Assembly: GCA_046048875.1 (NCBI GenBank)
Contig: JBJOFG010000013.1
Coordinates: 248,001 to 312,000, forward strand
DNA: 64,000 nt
DNA from: CAIZGX01 sp046048875
GTDB lineage: Bacteria; Bacteroidota; Bacteroidia; Flavobacteriales_D; Sanyastnellaceae
Direction of reading: 5' to 3'
Both the position numbers and the translations under genes were made by a program. This document shows, one piece after another, positions 27,330 through 35,114 of this stretch (the stretch's first letter is position 1; each line of letters begins with the position of its first letter). Below the pieces are notes generated by a model. That model was not told where the DNA came from. It saw only the letters and a list, made by a program, of their open reading frames with translations, and made no database searches.

Positions 27330-27366
27330 AATATCGGTAAATTTTATTATCTATTTATCCGATATT
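27330..27366. promoter_or_regulatory. Inverted repeat upstream of the Fic gene
   Basis: AATATCGG (27330-27337) and CCGATATT (27359-27366) are perfect inverted arms, 21 nt apart, covering the expected promoter. This could be an operator, perhaps for the protein's own winged helix. Confidence 0.4.
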
Positions 27367-27383
27367 TAATTAAAATTAGAATG

Positions 27384-27500
27384 TTGTGGAGCAACGAATG
27401 CCCTTTGAGCGAATCTCTTCGAGGAATGCCGGAGGCGAATGCTTCGCGAGGGTCCGTAGGACGAGGGCAACTTCGTTGCGAGGATCTTCGACGATTTTGG
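27384..27500 (+). repeat. Mini-hairpin array, mixed CGAATG and CGAGGG linkers
   Basis: Stems in order: GTTG/CAAC, CTC-TTC-GAG, CC-GGA-GG, GC-TTC-GC, TCC-GTA-GGA, CAAC-TTC-GTTG, TC-TTC-GA. The linker switches from GAATG/CGAATG to CGAGGG part-way, showing the two classes are modules of one system. It fills the gap between the Fic promoter region and the end of the RelE-like gene. Confidence 0.75.
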
Positions 27501-27505
27501 ATAGT

Positions 27506-27850
27506 TTATGTGAAATGCTTGAGTATTCGTTTCCGATTCTCTTGAGATTGATTGTTCTTATGATACAGCTCAATAAAAACGATTCGCTTCTCTTCTTCGA
27601 AATGCGCGTAGATCAATCGAAAGCCAGAATTTACTCCCCTTCCTTTTAAGGATTTACATGCCATCTTCTTAATCTTAATGATACATGTGTACAATCCAAG
27701 ATTCGGAATGACAAAACTAAAAGGAGCATCTGCGAATGGTTCTTCTTCAAGAATTTTTTCTATGATTAACAAATCAGTTGGAAGACTGGGGTACTTTTTA
27801 ACCAATGACTTCAGATCTTTCTGAAATTCATTTAAATACTCAATCTTCAT
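27506..27850 (-). CDS. RelE/ParE-superfamily toxin-like protein (114 aa)
   Basis: The layout (EYLNEFQKDLKSLVKKYPSL, then IPNLGLYTCIIKIKK and GFRLIYAHFEEEKRIVFIELYHKN) matches the RelE/HigB fold of ribosome-dependent mRNA interferases: two helices and a central sheet, ending in the conserved Tyr/basic strand. The start overlaps the upstream XRE-Panacea gene by 11 bp, the classic arrangement of a toxin-antitoxin operon with antitoxin first. Cleavage activity is inferred from the fold only. Confidence 0.78.
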   Translation of the reverse strand: MKIEYLNEFQKDLKSLVKKYPSLPTDLLIIEKILEEEPFADAPFSFVIPNLGLYTCIIKIKKMACKSLKGRGVNSGFRLIYAHFEEEKRIVFIELYHKNNQSQENRKRILKHFT

Positions 27851-28643
27851 TATCTAATTCGTTGTAATCTCGAACGGAATATTCAGGTGTGCGGTAAAAC
27901 GCTAATTCATAAGATATAACCTCATTGTTGGAAGTAACTTTCAATGGTTTATCGGCAAGCGCATGTGACTTTAATTTCTCAGCAGTCCAATAGTCGAATT
28001 GAATAACCACATTATGAATGGTATCCATCTCAGCGCCATTTAATTCACGCAGGTCAACAGCAATAAGCGGAATGAGCTTCATTACCTTTTTTCCATTTAC
28101 TGAAATTTTAACTCGCTGAATGATCTGTTCTTCAATGAATAATTGAATGTATTGATCGAGTTTCAATGCGGTTGGACCCGTTTCCGTTTTCGAGTATTGC
28201 AAACCGCTTAAATGATCCTCGAATCTTTCATAATAATTGAAGTCGCAGAAATACAACAGACTGTGCAGCGAACGCTCAGAGACATTGGGATTGCCAGATG
28301 TAAGTTTCAAAAGAAAAAGAAGTGCATTCTTAAATTTTTCCAATTGAAAATGCGGAATCGGATTCCTGAATAAACTTTTTTTTGATTTGTAAGCAATGAA
28401 CTCTTCTTTCAAAATAAGTGATTCCTTTTGGTCAATAAATAAATCATTCATTTGACATCCCAAAGCTTCGATGATAAGAGGAATTTCTAATATGTCTATT
28501 CCTCTATTACCCATTTCAATCTGAGCAATAGCAGGTCTTGATACGTGTATAGCTTGCGCTAAATCGTTTTGCGACATTGCCTTAGCTTTCCGCAACTTGG
28601 CAATACGACTTCCTATCAATTTTGCACTGTATTTCGTTTTCAT
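27840..28643 (-). CDS. XRE helix-turn-helix protein with Panacea (DUF4065) domain, probable antitoxin (267 aa)
   Basis: Residues ~10-65 form an XRE DNA-binding domain (LRKAKAMSQNDLAQAIHVSR). Residues ~110-235 fit the Panacea/SocA-like domain (LHSLLYFCDFNYYERF, then ETGPTALKLDQYI), described as a promiscuous antitoxin domain that neutralises many unrelated toxins. The start at 28643 lies 18 nt below an exact TAGATTTG element. The gene overlaps the toxin-like gene by 11 bp. It probably both represses the operon and neutralises the toxin. Confidence 0.82.
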   Translation of the reverse strand: MKTKYSAKLIGSRIAKLRKAKAMSQNDLAQAIHVSRPAIAQIEMGNRGIDILEIPLIIEALGCQMNDLFIDQKESLILKEEFIAYKSKKSLFRNPIPHFQLEKFKNALLFLLKLTSGNPNVSERSLHSLLYFCDFNYYERFEDHLSGLQYSKTETGPTALKLDQYIQLFIEEQIIQRVKISVNGKKVMKLIPLIAVDLRELNGAEMDTIHNVVIQFDYWTAEKLKSHALADKPLKVTSNNEVISYELAFYRTPEYSVRDYNELDNED

Positions 28644-28661
28644 ACCAACTTCTATTTAATG

Positions 28662-28715
28662 CAAATCTAACAATTGTTCGTTAATCAAACAAGTGTTTGT
28701 TATATATTCAAACAA
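28662..28715 (-). promoter_or_regulatory. Promoter and likely operator of the XRE-Panacea operon
   Basis: On the minus strand TAGATTTG (28662-28669) is an exact -7 match 18 nt before the ATG, with TTTG 16 nt further up. Overlapping it are AACAATTGTT-like and AACAAGTGTTTGTT-like palindromes (28669-28702), suitable half-sites for an XRE dimer. Confidence 0.5.
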
Positions 28716-28716
28716 A

Positions 28717-28833
28717 GTGTTGAGGGTTTCGAGGACGATTTCATCGCGAGGGTTCCGTTGGACGAAGGCAAATTGCTTTGCGAGGGTCCGTTGGACGAGG
28801 GCAACTTCGTTGCGAGGGTTTTCGACGATTTTT
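28717..28833 (+). repeat. Mini-hairpin array, CGAGGG/CGAAGG linkers
   Basis: Stems TCC-GTT-GGA (twice), CAAA-TTGC-TTTG, CAAC-TTC-GTTG and a final TC..GA unit, each separated by CGAGGG or CGAAGG. The right end touches the stop codon of the GNAT gene. Confidence 0.8.
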
Positions 28834-29317
28834 AATTCAAATCCAAACGCATTAGAATATCGCGTTGGCGATCGGAGCCGAGAAGGAAATCGTGTTCGCC
28901 GAAGGAGATGAAACCAAGAGATTTGTAAAAGGAGATGGCCTTTGTGTTGTGCTCCCAGGCTCCGAGCCACAGAGAGTAGAAACCAAGCGATTTCGATTGA
29001 TCAATGGCAAAATTCACGAGCGTATTCCCTATCCCCTTTCCTTGAAACTTCTTCAAGATGTAAATACGTTCGATTTCGAATGTTTCAGAGATATTCAATT
29101 TCATGTATCCCGACAGTTCTTCTTCAACATAAATAAAATAGAATGAAGATACTGGAGCCTGCAATTCAAACGCGAGTTGATCCAATGAAAGATTGTGCTC
29201 GAAGTAATGCGTCATATCCTCCTTCGTGTTGAAAGCAGCAAACGTTTCTTCAAAGGTGTTCTTCGAAATTTCTTGAAGCAATGACAATTCTGAAAGATGA
29301 ACCTGAACAATTCTCAT
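28832..29317 (-). CDS. GNAT-family N-acetyltransferase (161 aa)
   Basis: I start at the ATG at 29317 (MRIVQVHLSELSLLQEIS); the frame is open further upstream but that stretch overlaps the RES toxin gene and looks non-coding. The acetyl-CoA site is IYILKKFQGKGIGNTL, with the Q/RxxGxG/A core intact, and the C-terminal NTKAISFYKSLGF is typical. The layout suits small-molecule or protein N-acetylation; the substrate is unknown. It lies 26 bp downstream of the RES toxin gene and may belong to that operon. Confidence 0.85.
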   Translation of the reverse strand: MRIVQVHLSELSLLQEISKNTFEETFAAFNTKEDMTHYFEHNLSLDQLAFELQAPVSSFYFIYVEEELSGYMKLNISETFEIERIYILKKFQGKGIGNTLVNFAIDQSKSLGFYSLWLGAWEHNTKAISFYKSLGFISFGEHDFLLGSDRQRDILMRLDLN

Positions 29318-29343
29318 GAGGTGAAAATAATCATTTCGAAAGG

Positions 29344-29811
29344 TTATCGAACAATTCGCGGATCGAAAGAAAGGCGCTCTTTCGAGAAGACTTGGATTTT
29401 GTGAGCGTCGGGATGATTGGGGTTGATGAGCAAATTGAACTCTTGCGGGACAATGCTGCTCGGGACTTTCAAGACTGGGGCTTTCAATTTTTGGACAAAG
29501 GAATCGCCCAAGTTCTGAGTGAAAATGGAAGGCGGATGAGCGTTCCAATTCTTTGGAAGATCGGCAATGGACAACGACTGAATCTTCAACGAATCTGGAA
29601 TTTCAATTTCAACCAAATACCGATCGGTAGGAATTTCCATTACTCCATTTAAATGCGCAGTAATCTCGAGTAAAGCAAGCGCTCTGCTTTCTGAAGTATA
29701 GACCATACGCGTGTGCTCACTGTTCCAGCGAAAACTTGAAGACATGGATGCACCAATGCCTTTCAAGGTGTCTTTCAAATACTTCTTGCGGTCGATTCTA
29801 TAAACCAGCAT
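29344..29811 (-). CDS. RES-domain toxin (155 aa)
   Basis: RES proteins are ADP-ribosyl-transferase-like toxins that deplete NAD+ or modify a target enzyme. Expected residues are present: YRI at the N-terminus, GxGAS..SFRWNSE with the Arg and Trp, then YTSESRALALLEITAHL with the conserved Ser and Glu, and PSSIVPQEFNLLINPNHPD near the C-terminus. The start ATG overlaps the antitoxin stop (TAATG), so translation is coupled. Confidence 0.9.
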   Translation of the reverse strand: MLVYRIDRKKYLKDTLKGIGASMSSSFRWNSEHTRMVYTSESRALALLEITAHLNGVMEIPTDRYLVEIEIPDSLKIQSLSIADLPKNWNAHPPSIFTQNLGDSFVQKLKAPVLKVPSSIVPQEFNLLINPNHPDAHKIQVFSKERLSFDPRIVR

Positions 29812-30242
29812 TAGGCGAAGTTTCCGTATTCAATTCTATTCAAACACTTGCGCACTTCCGCAACACCGGAAAGGGTATCGAAGAGCGACTGAGGTGTAAT
29901 ACCGTTCAAAGATTGATTCGGCATTTCCAACCAACGATTGAATTTCTCTTCTTCGTTGTTGAAGACTTCTTGGCCAAACGATAATAGTTCAGAAATGGCG
30001 ACAACCAATTCAGACTCTTTGCTGTTTAGAACAGCTTCTTGCCTCTTGTTTAAGTTGTATGTTGTTTGAGCAATACCCAAAATTCCCAATAAGAATTTAA
30101 TGGGTCTTTGCATACGTTCACTAAGTTCGTCTATGGTTGAATAAGGCAAACCTTTTCGAATGATTTCAATTCTTCCCAAGCTGTTGCCATAAGCCATGGC
30201 GCTTTCTTGCAGAACCGATTTTTTGGAATTGGAAGATTTCAT
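29811..30242 (-). CDS. Xre/MbcA/ParS-family antitoxin (143 aa)
   Basis: I start at the ATG at 30242 (MKSSNSKKSVLQ). The N-terminal part resembles the degenerate Xre-like region, and the C-terminal ~55 residues (FGQEVFNNEEEKFNRWLEMP then SLNGITPQSLFDTLSGVAEV) match the toxin-binding MbcA/ParS/Xre domain (DUF2384). It precedes the RES gene and shares TAATG with it. The upstream DNA contains TATATTTA, one mismatch from the -7 consensus, 17 nt before the ATG. Confidence 0.88.
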   Translation of the reverse strand: MKSSNSKKSVLQESAMAYGNSLGRIEIIRKGLPYSTIDELSERMQRPIKFLLGILGIAQTTYNLNKRQEAVLNSKESELVVAISELLSFGQEVFNNEEEKFNRWLEMPNQSLNGITPQSLFDTLSGVAEVRKCLNRIEYGNFA

Positions 30243-30267
30243 AAGTAGCAATTGTGTTGTAAATATA

Positions 30268-30395
30268 CAACAAAATTGTTGCGAGGGCAAATAACTTTGC
30301 GAGGGTCCAAAGGACGAAGGCAACTTCGTTGCGAGGGTCTTCGACGAAGTCCCTCGTTTCGAAGAAACCCTCGCAAATTCATTTGCCTTCGCGAA
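30268..30395. repeat. Head-to-head mini-hairpin array, CGAGGG class on both strands
   Basis: The left part reads CGAGGG/CGAAGG linkers on the plus strand, with stems CAACAA/TTGTTG, CAAA-TAAC-TTTG, TCC-AAA-GGA, CAAC-TTC-GTTG and TC-TTC-GA. The right part has CCCTCG/CCTTCG, the same linkers inverted, with stem CAAAT/ATTTG. The two halves could fold into one long structure. It sits between the Xre antitoxin and the uvrA stop. Confidence 0.8.
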
Positions 30396-30406
30396 GAAAA
30401 AAGATT

Positions 30407-33211
30407 TTAAAGCTCACGCTGCAGGAACTTACCTGTAATACTTTTCTTCGCCTTAGCGACTTGCTCTGGTGTGCCGGTGACAATGACGTTGCCACCGCCT
30501 TCTCCGCCTTCAGGGCCCATGTCTATGAGGTAGTCGGCGCTTTTGATGACGTCCATGTTGTGCTCAATGACCAAGACGGTGTTGCCGCGTTCAACCAGTC
30601 GGTTCAATACATTCAAGAGCATTTGAACGTCTTGAAAATGCAATCCTGTTGTGGGTTCGTCTAAAATATAAATGGTCTTGCCCGTATCGCGCTTCGCGAG
30701 TTCGGTAGACAACTTAACACGCTGCGCTTCCCCTCCACTTAACGTGGTGCTGTGCTGTCCGAGTGTGATGTATCCCAATCCCACGTCGTTCAAGGTCTTT
30801 AGCGTGTTGTGAATGTTTCTGTGATTTTCGAAAAATCCAACGGCTTGCTCAACGGTCATGTTCAACACATCTGAAATGGTTTTTCCGTTGTAGAAAATTT
30901 CCAAGGTCTCACGGTTGTATCGTTTGCCGTTACAAGCTTCGCAATGCACATACACATCGGGAAGGAAATTCATTTCAATCAAGCGAACTCCACCACCTTT
31001 GCACGTTTCACACCTTCCACCTGAAATATTAAAACTGAATCTACCTGGCTGATAACCGCGAATGCGCGCTTCAGGAACCGAGGCATATAGGTTGCGAATG
31101 TCTGTAAAGATTCCAGTATAGGTACTCGGATTACTGCGCGGAGTGCGACCTATAGGACTTTGATCTATTTCAATGACTTTGTCTAAATGCTCGAGTCCTT
31201 CAATCTTTTTATAGGTCAACGGCTTGCGCTGTCCGTTGTAGAAATGGGCATTCAGTATTGGATAAAGCGTGTGGCTAATCAACGAAGACTTTCCACTTCC
31301 ACTTACTCCAGTTACACACGTGAAGGTTCCCAGTGGAATTTCAATGGTCTCTCCTTTCAGGTTATGTCCGCTCGCTCCCTTCAATACCAACTTATTTCCG
31401 TTGCCTTTGCTGCGTTCCTTCGGGACAGGGATGTTTGATTTTCCACTTAAATAATTCGCGGTGACGCTTCCAATTTTCAAAAAATCTTTTGGCTTTCCGG
31501 CAGCAACTACATGTCCACCGTGCCTTCCAGCGCCTGGACCAATGTCTATGATGTAGTCGCTTTCCAACATCATGTCTTTGTCGTGTTCCACCACAATGAC
31601 GCTGTTTCCACCGTCGCGCAGGTCTTTCAACGAACGAATTAATTTCTCGTTATCGCGCTGATGAAGACCAATACTCGGTTCATCCAAGATGTAAAGCACG
31701 CCAACCAGCTGCGATCCGATTTGAGTGGCCAATCGAATGCGTTGTGCTTCTCCTCCGCTCAATGTCTTCGCACTTCGATTTAAATTCAAATAGCCCAATC
31801 CTACGTTGAGCAAGAACTTCAGACGGGTGCGAATCTCTTTCAAAGGTTCGCGTGCAATGATTTCCTGTTTACTGTCGAAACTTGAATCGATGCCTTCGAA
31901 CCACGCGCTGAGCTTTTCAATGTTCAATGCGCTTAATTCTGAAATGGTCTTTCCAGCTACTTTGAAATGATTCGCGGTGTCTTTCAAACGAGCACCCTTA
32001 CACGTAGGACAAGCTTTTTTATTCATGAAAGTTTCGGCCCATTTGCGAACAGCAGGGCTACCGTCTTCTTCCGCATGTCTTTCAATAAACGCAATGAGTC
32101 CGTCGTAGCGCGTATTCATGGTTTGTCCGTTCGACAATTCCACTTCCACCTTATCGTCGGTACCGTATAGGATGACTTGAATAGCATCTTCATCAACTTC
32201 CTTTAGTGGCGTATTCACGGTTGCGCCATACATTTTCAAAATGGCAGCAACTTGTTGGTTGATCCAAGAGTTCTTGTTTTCACCCAACGGAGTTATTCCT
32301 CCTTGCTTAACACTCTTCGAATTATCTGGAATAATTTTCTCAATATCAATTTCCGCAACTTCACCTAAACCGCTGCAGTAGCTGCATGCGCCGTATGGGC
32401 TATTGAAGGAAAAGAGGTTCGGTTCGGGTTCAGGGAAAGAGATTCCCGACGTTGGACACATGAGGTTCTTCGAAAAATGGAAGAGCTTCTCGTTGTCCAA
32501 TTCCATAACCATTACATCGCCCTTGCCCATTTTAAGCGCGGTTTGAACCGTGGCCTTCAAACGCGGATTGTTCGGTTCCACGGAAAAACGATCGACCACC
32601 AATTCAATGTCGTGCACCTTGTAACGATCGAGCTTCATGTCTTTCGTCATTTCCTTCAACTTCCCGTCTATTCGCACACGCACATAGCCTTGCTTCATGA
32701 GCGAATCGAAGAGTTCGCGGTAGTGTCCTTTGCGGGCTTTGACTAACGGAGAAAGAATTGCAATCTTCTTCGCCTTAAAATCTTTTGATATTTTTTCAAT
32801 GAGTTGCTCTTCGGTGAAGCGCACCATTTTCTTTCCTGTTGAAGGGCTGTAGGCGTCGGATGCACGCGCATACAACAAACGCATGAAGTCATAGACTTCA
32901 GTAATGGTGCCCACGGTAGAACGCGGATTGCGGCTAACTGTTTTTTGTTCGATAGAAATAACCGGAGAGAGTCCGTTTACTTTGTCGACATCTGGACGCT
33001 CCATTTCACCCAAGAACTGACGGGCATAAGCGTTAAAGGTTTCCATGTATCTGCGTTGACCTTCGGCGTAAAGCGTGTCGAAGGCTAACGAAGATTTTCC
33101 ACTTCCAGAAAGGCCGGTTATTACAACCAGCTGATTTCTTGGAATGGTGAGATCTATATTTTTAAGATTGTTTTCCCGTGCGCCGAGAATTTCAATTTTT
33201 TCTTCTTCCAT
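30407..33211 (-). CDS. uvrA: Excinuclease ABC subunit A
   Basis: 934 aa, normal for UvrA, the damage-scanning ATPase of nucleotide excision repair. Two ABC modules are seen: the first P-loop is GLSGSGKSSLAFDTLYAEG (residues ~34-52) and the second GVSGSGKSSLISHTLYP (~635). Signatures LSGGEAQRIRLA and LSGGEAQRVKLS are present. Zinc knuckles CSYCSGLG / CPTCKG and CETCKGGG...CEACNG are intact. The gene follows fahA after 2 bp on the same strand. No uvrB or uvrC lies in the window. Confidence 0.98.
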   Translation of the reverse strand: MEEEKIEILGARENNLKNIDLTIPRNQLVVITGLSGSGKSSLAFDTLYAEGQRRYMETFNAYARQFLGEMERPDVDKVNGLSPVISIEQKTVSRNPRSTVGTITEVYDFMRLLYARASDAYSPSTGKKMVRFTEEQLIEKISKDFKAKKIAILSPLVKARKGHYRELFDSLMKQGYVRVRIDGKLKEMTKDMKLDRYKVHDIELVVDRFSVEPNNPRLKATVQTALKMGKGDVMVMELDNEKLFHFSKNLMCPTSGISFPEPEPNLFSFNSPYGACSYCSGLGEVAEIDIEKIIPDNSKSVKQGGITPLGENKNSWINQQVAAILKMYGATVNTPLKEVDEDAIQVILYGTDDKVEVELSNGQTMNTRYDGLIAFIERHAEEDGSPAVRKWAETFMNKKACPTCKGARLKDTANHFKVAGKTISELSALNIEKLSAWFEGIDSSFDSKQEIIAREPLKEIRTRLKFLLNVGLGYLNLNRSAKTLSGGEAQRIRLATQIGSQLVGVLYILDEPSIGLHQRDNEKLIRSLKDLRDGGNSVIVVEHDKDMMLESDYIIDIGPGAGRHGGHVVAAGKPKDFLKIGSVTANYLSGKSNIPVPKERSKGNGNKLVLKGASGHNLKGETIEIPLGTFTCVTGVSGSGKSSLISHTLYPILNAHFYNGQRKPLTYKKIEGLEHLDKVIEIDQSPIGRTPRSNPSTYTGIFTDIRNLYASVPEARIRGYQPGRFSFNISGGRCETCKGGGVRLIEMNFLPDVYVHCEACNGKRYNRETLEIFYNGKTISDVLNMTVEQAVGFFENHRNIHNTLKTLNDVGLGYITLGQHSTTLSGGEAQRVKLSTELAKRDTGKTIYILDEPTTGLHFQDVQMLLNVLNRLVERGNTVLVIEHNMDVIKSADYLIDMGPEGGEGGGNVIVTGTPEQVAKAKKSITGKFLQREL

Positions 33212-33213
33212 AG

Positions 33214-34482
33214 TTAGTCACGCGCGGGAAGCACTTTGCCGCTGCATTTACCAAAACCCACTTTCACCCCATCTTGTTCAGCGTAACCGGTAATTGTAAC
33301 GGTGTCTCCATCTGCAATGAACGAACGTGTTGAACCATCGGGCATTTGAACAGGCTTCGTTCCTTTCCATGCAATTTCGAGCATGCTTCCGAAAGAGCCT
33401 TCATTCGGTCCGCTAATGGTTCCGCTGGCCATCATATCGCCACAACGAATGTTACATCCGCCTACTGAATGATGCGCCAATTGCTGATTCATGTTCCAAT
33501 ACATGTGTTTGAAGTTGCTGTTCGAAACGACTTGTTTAACGCCTGTTTCTGTTTCAATTTCAACTTGAAGGTTGATGTCTATGTTTTTTATTCCTGTATA
33601 TTGCAAGTATGGAAGAACCTCTGGATCTTGCAATGGGCCTATGGTTCTGAAGGGCTCAAGCGCATCTAAGGTGACAATCCATGGTGAAACAGTTGAAGCG
33701 AAGTTTTTCGCTAAGAATGGGCCGAGTGGCACATATTCCCAACGTTGGATATCGCGCGCACTCCAATCGTTGAAGAGCATTAATCCGAAAATATAATCGT
33801 CGGCTTCTTGCGTTGAAATGCGCTCTCCCATTGGCTTTCCATCGAATGTAATGAAGGCCATTTCCAATTCGAAGTCGAGTTGCTTCGTTGGTCCGTAGGT
33901 TGGAAGTGTCTCGTCTGAAGGATTGATTTGTCCGCATGGACGTGTTACTTCTGTTCCGTCAACCACAATACTTGAAGCTCTTCCGTGATAGCCCACTGGT
34001 AAGTGTTTCCAGTTTGGAAGCAATGCTTTCGCGGGATCGCGAAACATCATGCCTACGTTTCTTGCGTGGTCTATGCTGCTGTAAAAATCTGTGTAATCTC
34101 CAATTTCAACTGGAAGGTGCATTTGCACTTCACTCATTTTGATCAGGCATGAACGAAGTTCGTCTTTCACCACTGCATCTTGATTTGCATTCAGCAAATC
34201 GGCCAGACGCATGCGCAAAGCAGAGCACGCTTTCTTGCCGTGCTTCATCATTTTATTCAACGAATGTGTGCGGTATTCTTCAGCGCCGAAGGGCAATGCA
34301 GAGATGTGATTCTGTTGGAAAACGCGATAAATATCTAAGACATAGTTTCCAATGGCCACGCCCACACGAAGATCTCCTCTTCCTGTTGAGAATATTCCGA
34401 AAGGTAAATTCTGTATCGGGAACTCAGTATTCTCGGCACCTTCAACCCAAGTCTTTTCACTAAATGGAATGATATTTTTCAT
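33214..34482 (-). CDS. fahA: Fumarylacetoacetase
   Basis: This enzyme hydrolyses fumarylacetoacetate to fumarate and acetoacetate, the last step of tyrosine breakdown. I start at the ATG at 34482 (MKNIIPFSEKTW), giving 422 aa, the usual length; a TACATTTG element lies 17 nt upstream. Recognisable parts are TDFYSSIDHARNVGMMFR, LPVGYHGRASSIV, LDFELEMAFI, the FNDWSARDIQRWEYVPLGPF active-site region (given here in two overlapping motifs) and GDMMASGTISGP. No other tyrosine-pathway gene is nearby. It shares a short intergenic region with uvrA. Confidence 0.96.
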   Translation of the reverse strand: MKNIIPFSEKTWVEGAENTEFPIQNLPFGIFSTGRGDLRVGVAIGNYVLDIYRVFQQNHISALPFGAEEYRTHSLNKMMKHGKKACSALRMRLADLLNANQDAVVKDELRSCLIKMSEVQMHLPVEIGDYTDFYSSIDHARNVGMMFRDPAKALLPNWKHLPVGYHGRASSIVVDGTEVTRPCGQINPSDETLPTYGPTKQLDFELEMAFITFDGKPMGERISTQEADDYIFGLMLFNDWSARDIQRWEYVPLGPFLAKNFASTVSPWIVTLDALEPFRTIGPLQDPEVLPYLQYTGIKNIDINLQVEIETETGVKQVVSNSNFKHMYWNMNQQLAHHSVGGCNIRCGDMMASGTISGPNEGSFGSMLEIAWKGTKPVQMPDGSTRSFIADGDTVTITGYAEQDGVKVGFGKCSGKVLPARD

Positions 34483-34499
34483 ACGCTTTATTTTCACTT

Positions 34500-34507
34500 C
34501 AAATGTA
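34500..34507 (-). promoter_or_regulatory. TAnnTTTG element for fahA-uvrA
   Basis: TACATTTG on the minus strand, 17 nt before the fahA ATG. An exact match to the Bacteroidota -7 consensus. Confidence 0.5.
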
Positions 34508-34541
34508 CTTCGCTTTTCTGTTCTTTCTAACTTGCGGTCGC

Positions 34542-35114
34542 ATGAAAAAATCAACGAAGTATATTCTGGTCGGAACGGCATTTTTCCTGCTGTGTATGCA
34601 CTTTTCGTTGAGTGCGCTGTATGCTTTTCGAAGACATTACGAAATTCCGTTGGTAGAATCAATCGCCAATCGCTACGGATTCCCATTTTTTCATCAAGGA
34701 TACAGCTTGTTTGTGCCCATGTCTGAATTCGATGATTTTCTTGAAGTCCGCTACCGTGAAGGCGGACAGTGGACCTCGTTTGAAGAAGTGGGGCAACGCT
34801 ATGGTTACGCTATAGACAGTAAGTTGCGTCAGTTCGAAGAGTTTTCTACCGCGAACTTGAACAATCAAATCGTGAATAATCTCTATTGGAAAGACGGTGT
34901 TCGTCAGCTTGAACGCATTGAGCAATCGACCGATTACGGAAGAGCCGTGTATTTCTGTCAGCGCTTGGAACGCGCCAAGCGCAAGATCACGCATTCGCAT
35001 ACCTACATCGATTCCATGCAGGTTCGTATGGTGTTTCATTTCCATCCGTTGCATGGCGAGCAGAAGGAAGATGTGTTTGAATTCAGTAAGGTGTTGGTTG
35101 AAATTGACAAATGA
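34542..35114 (+). CDS. Membrane-anchored hypothetical protein (190 aa)
   Basis: I start at 34542 (MKKSTKYILVG); an upstream ATG at 34503 would overlap the fahA promoter. One N-terminal membrane segment (ILVGTAFFLLCMHFSLSALYAF) anchors a mostly polar domain predicted to lie outside the cytoplasm. The stretch near EIPLVESIANRYGFPFFHQGYSLFVP resembles proteins encoded beside HTTM-type membrane proteins, often called DUF5819. Its stop overlaps the next start by 4 bp, so the two very likely work together. Function unknown. Confidence 0.7.
   Translation: MKKSTKYILVGTAFFLLCMHFSLSALYAFRRHYEIPLVESIANRYGFPFFHQGYSLFVPMSEFDDFLEVRYREGGQWTSFEEVGQRYGYAIDSKLRQFEEFSTANLNNQIVNNLYWKDGVRQLERIEQSTDYGRAVYFCQRLERAKRKITHSHTYIDSMQVRMVFHFHPLHGEQKEDVFEFSKVLVEIDK

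Noticed and set aside
27386..27649. Plus- and minus-strand open frames across the hairpin arrays at 27.4, 28.7 and 47.5 kb
   Set aside because: Translations only reflect the repeated linkers (runs such as RVRRTRATSLRG) and overlap better-supported genes.
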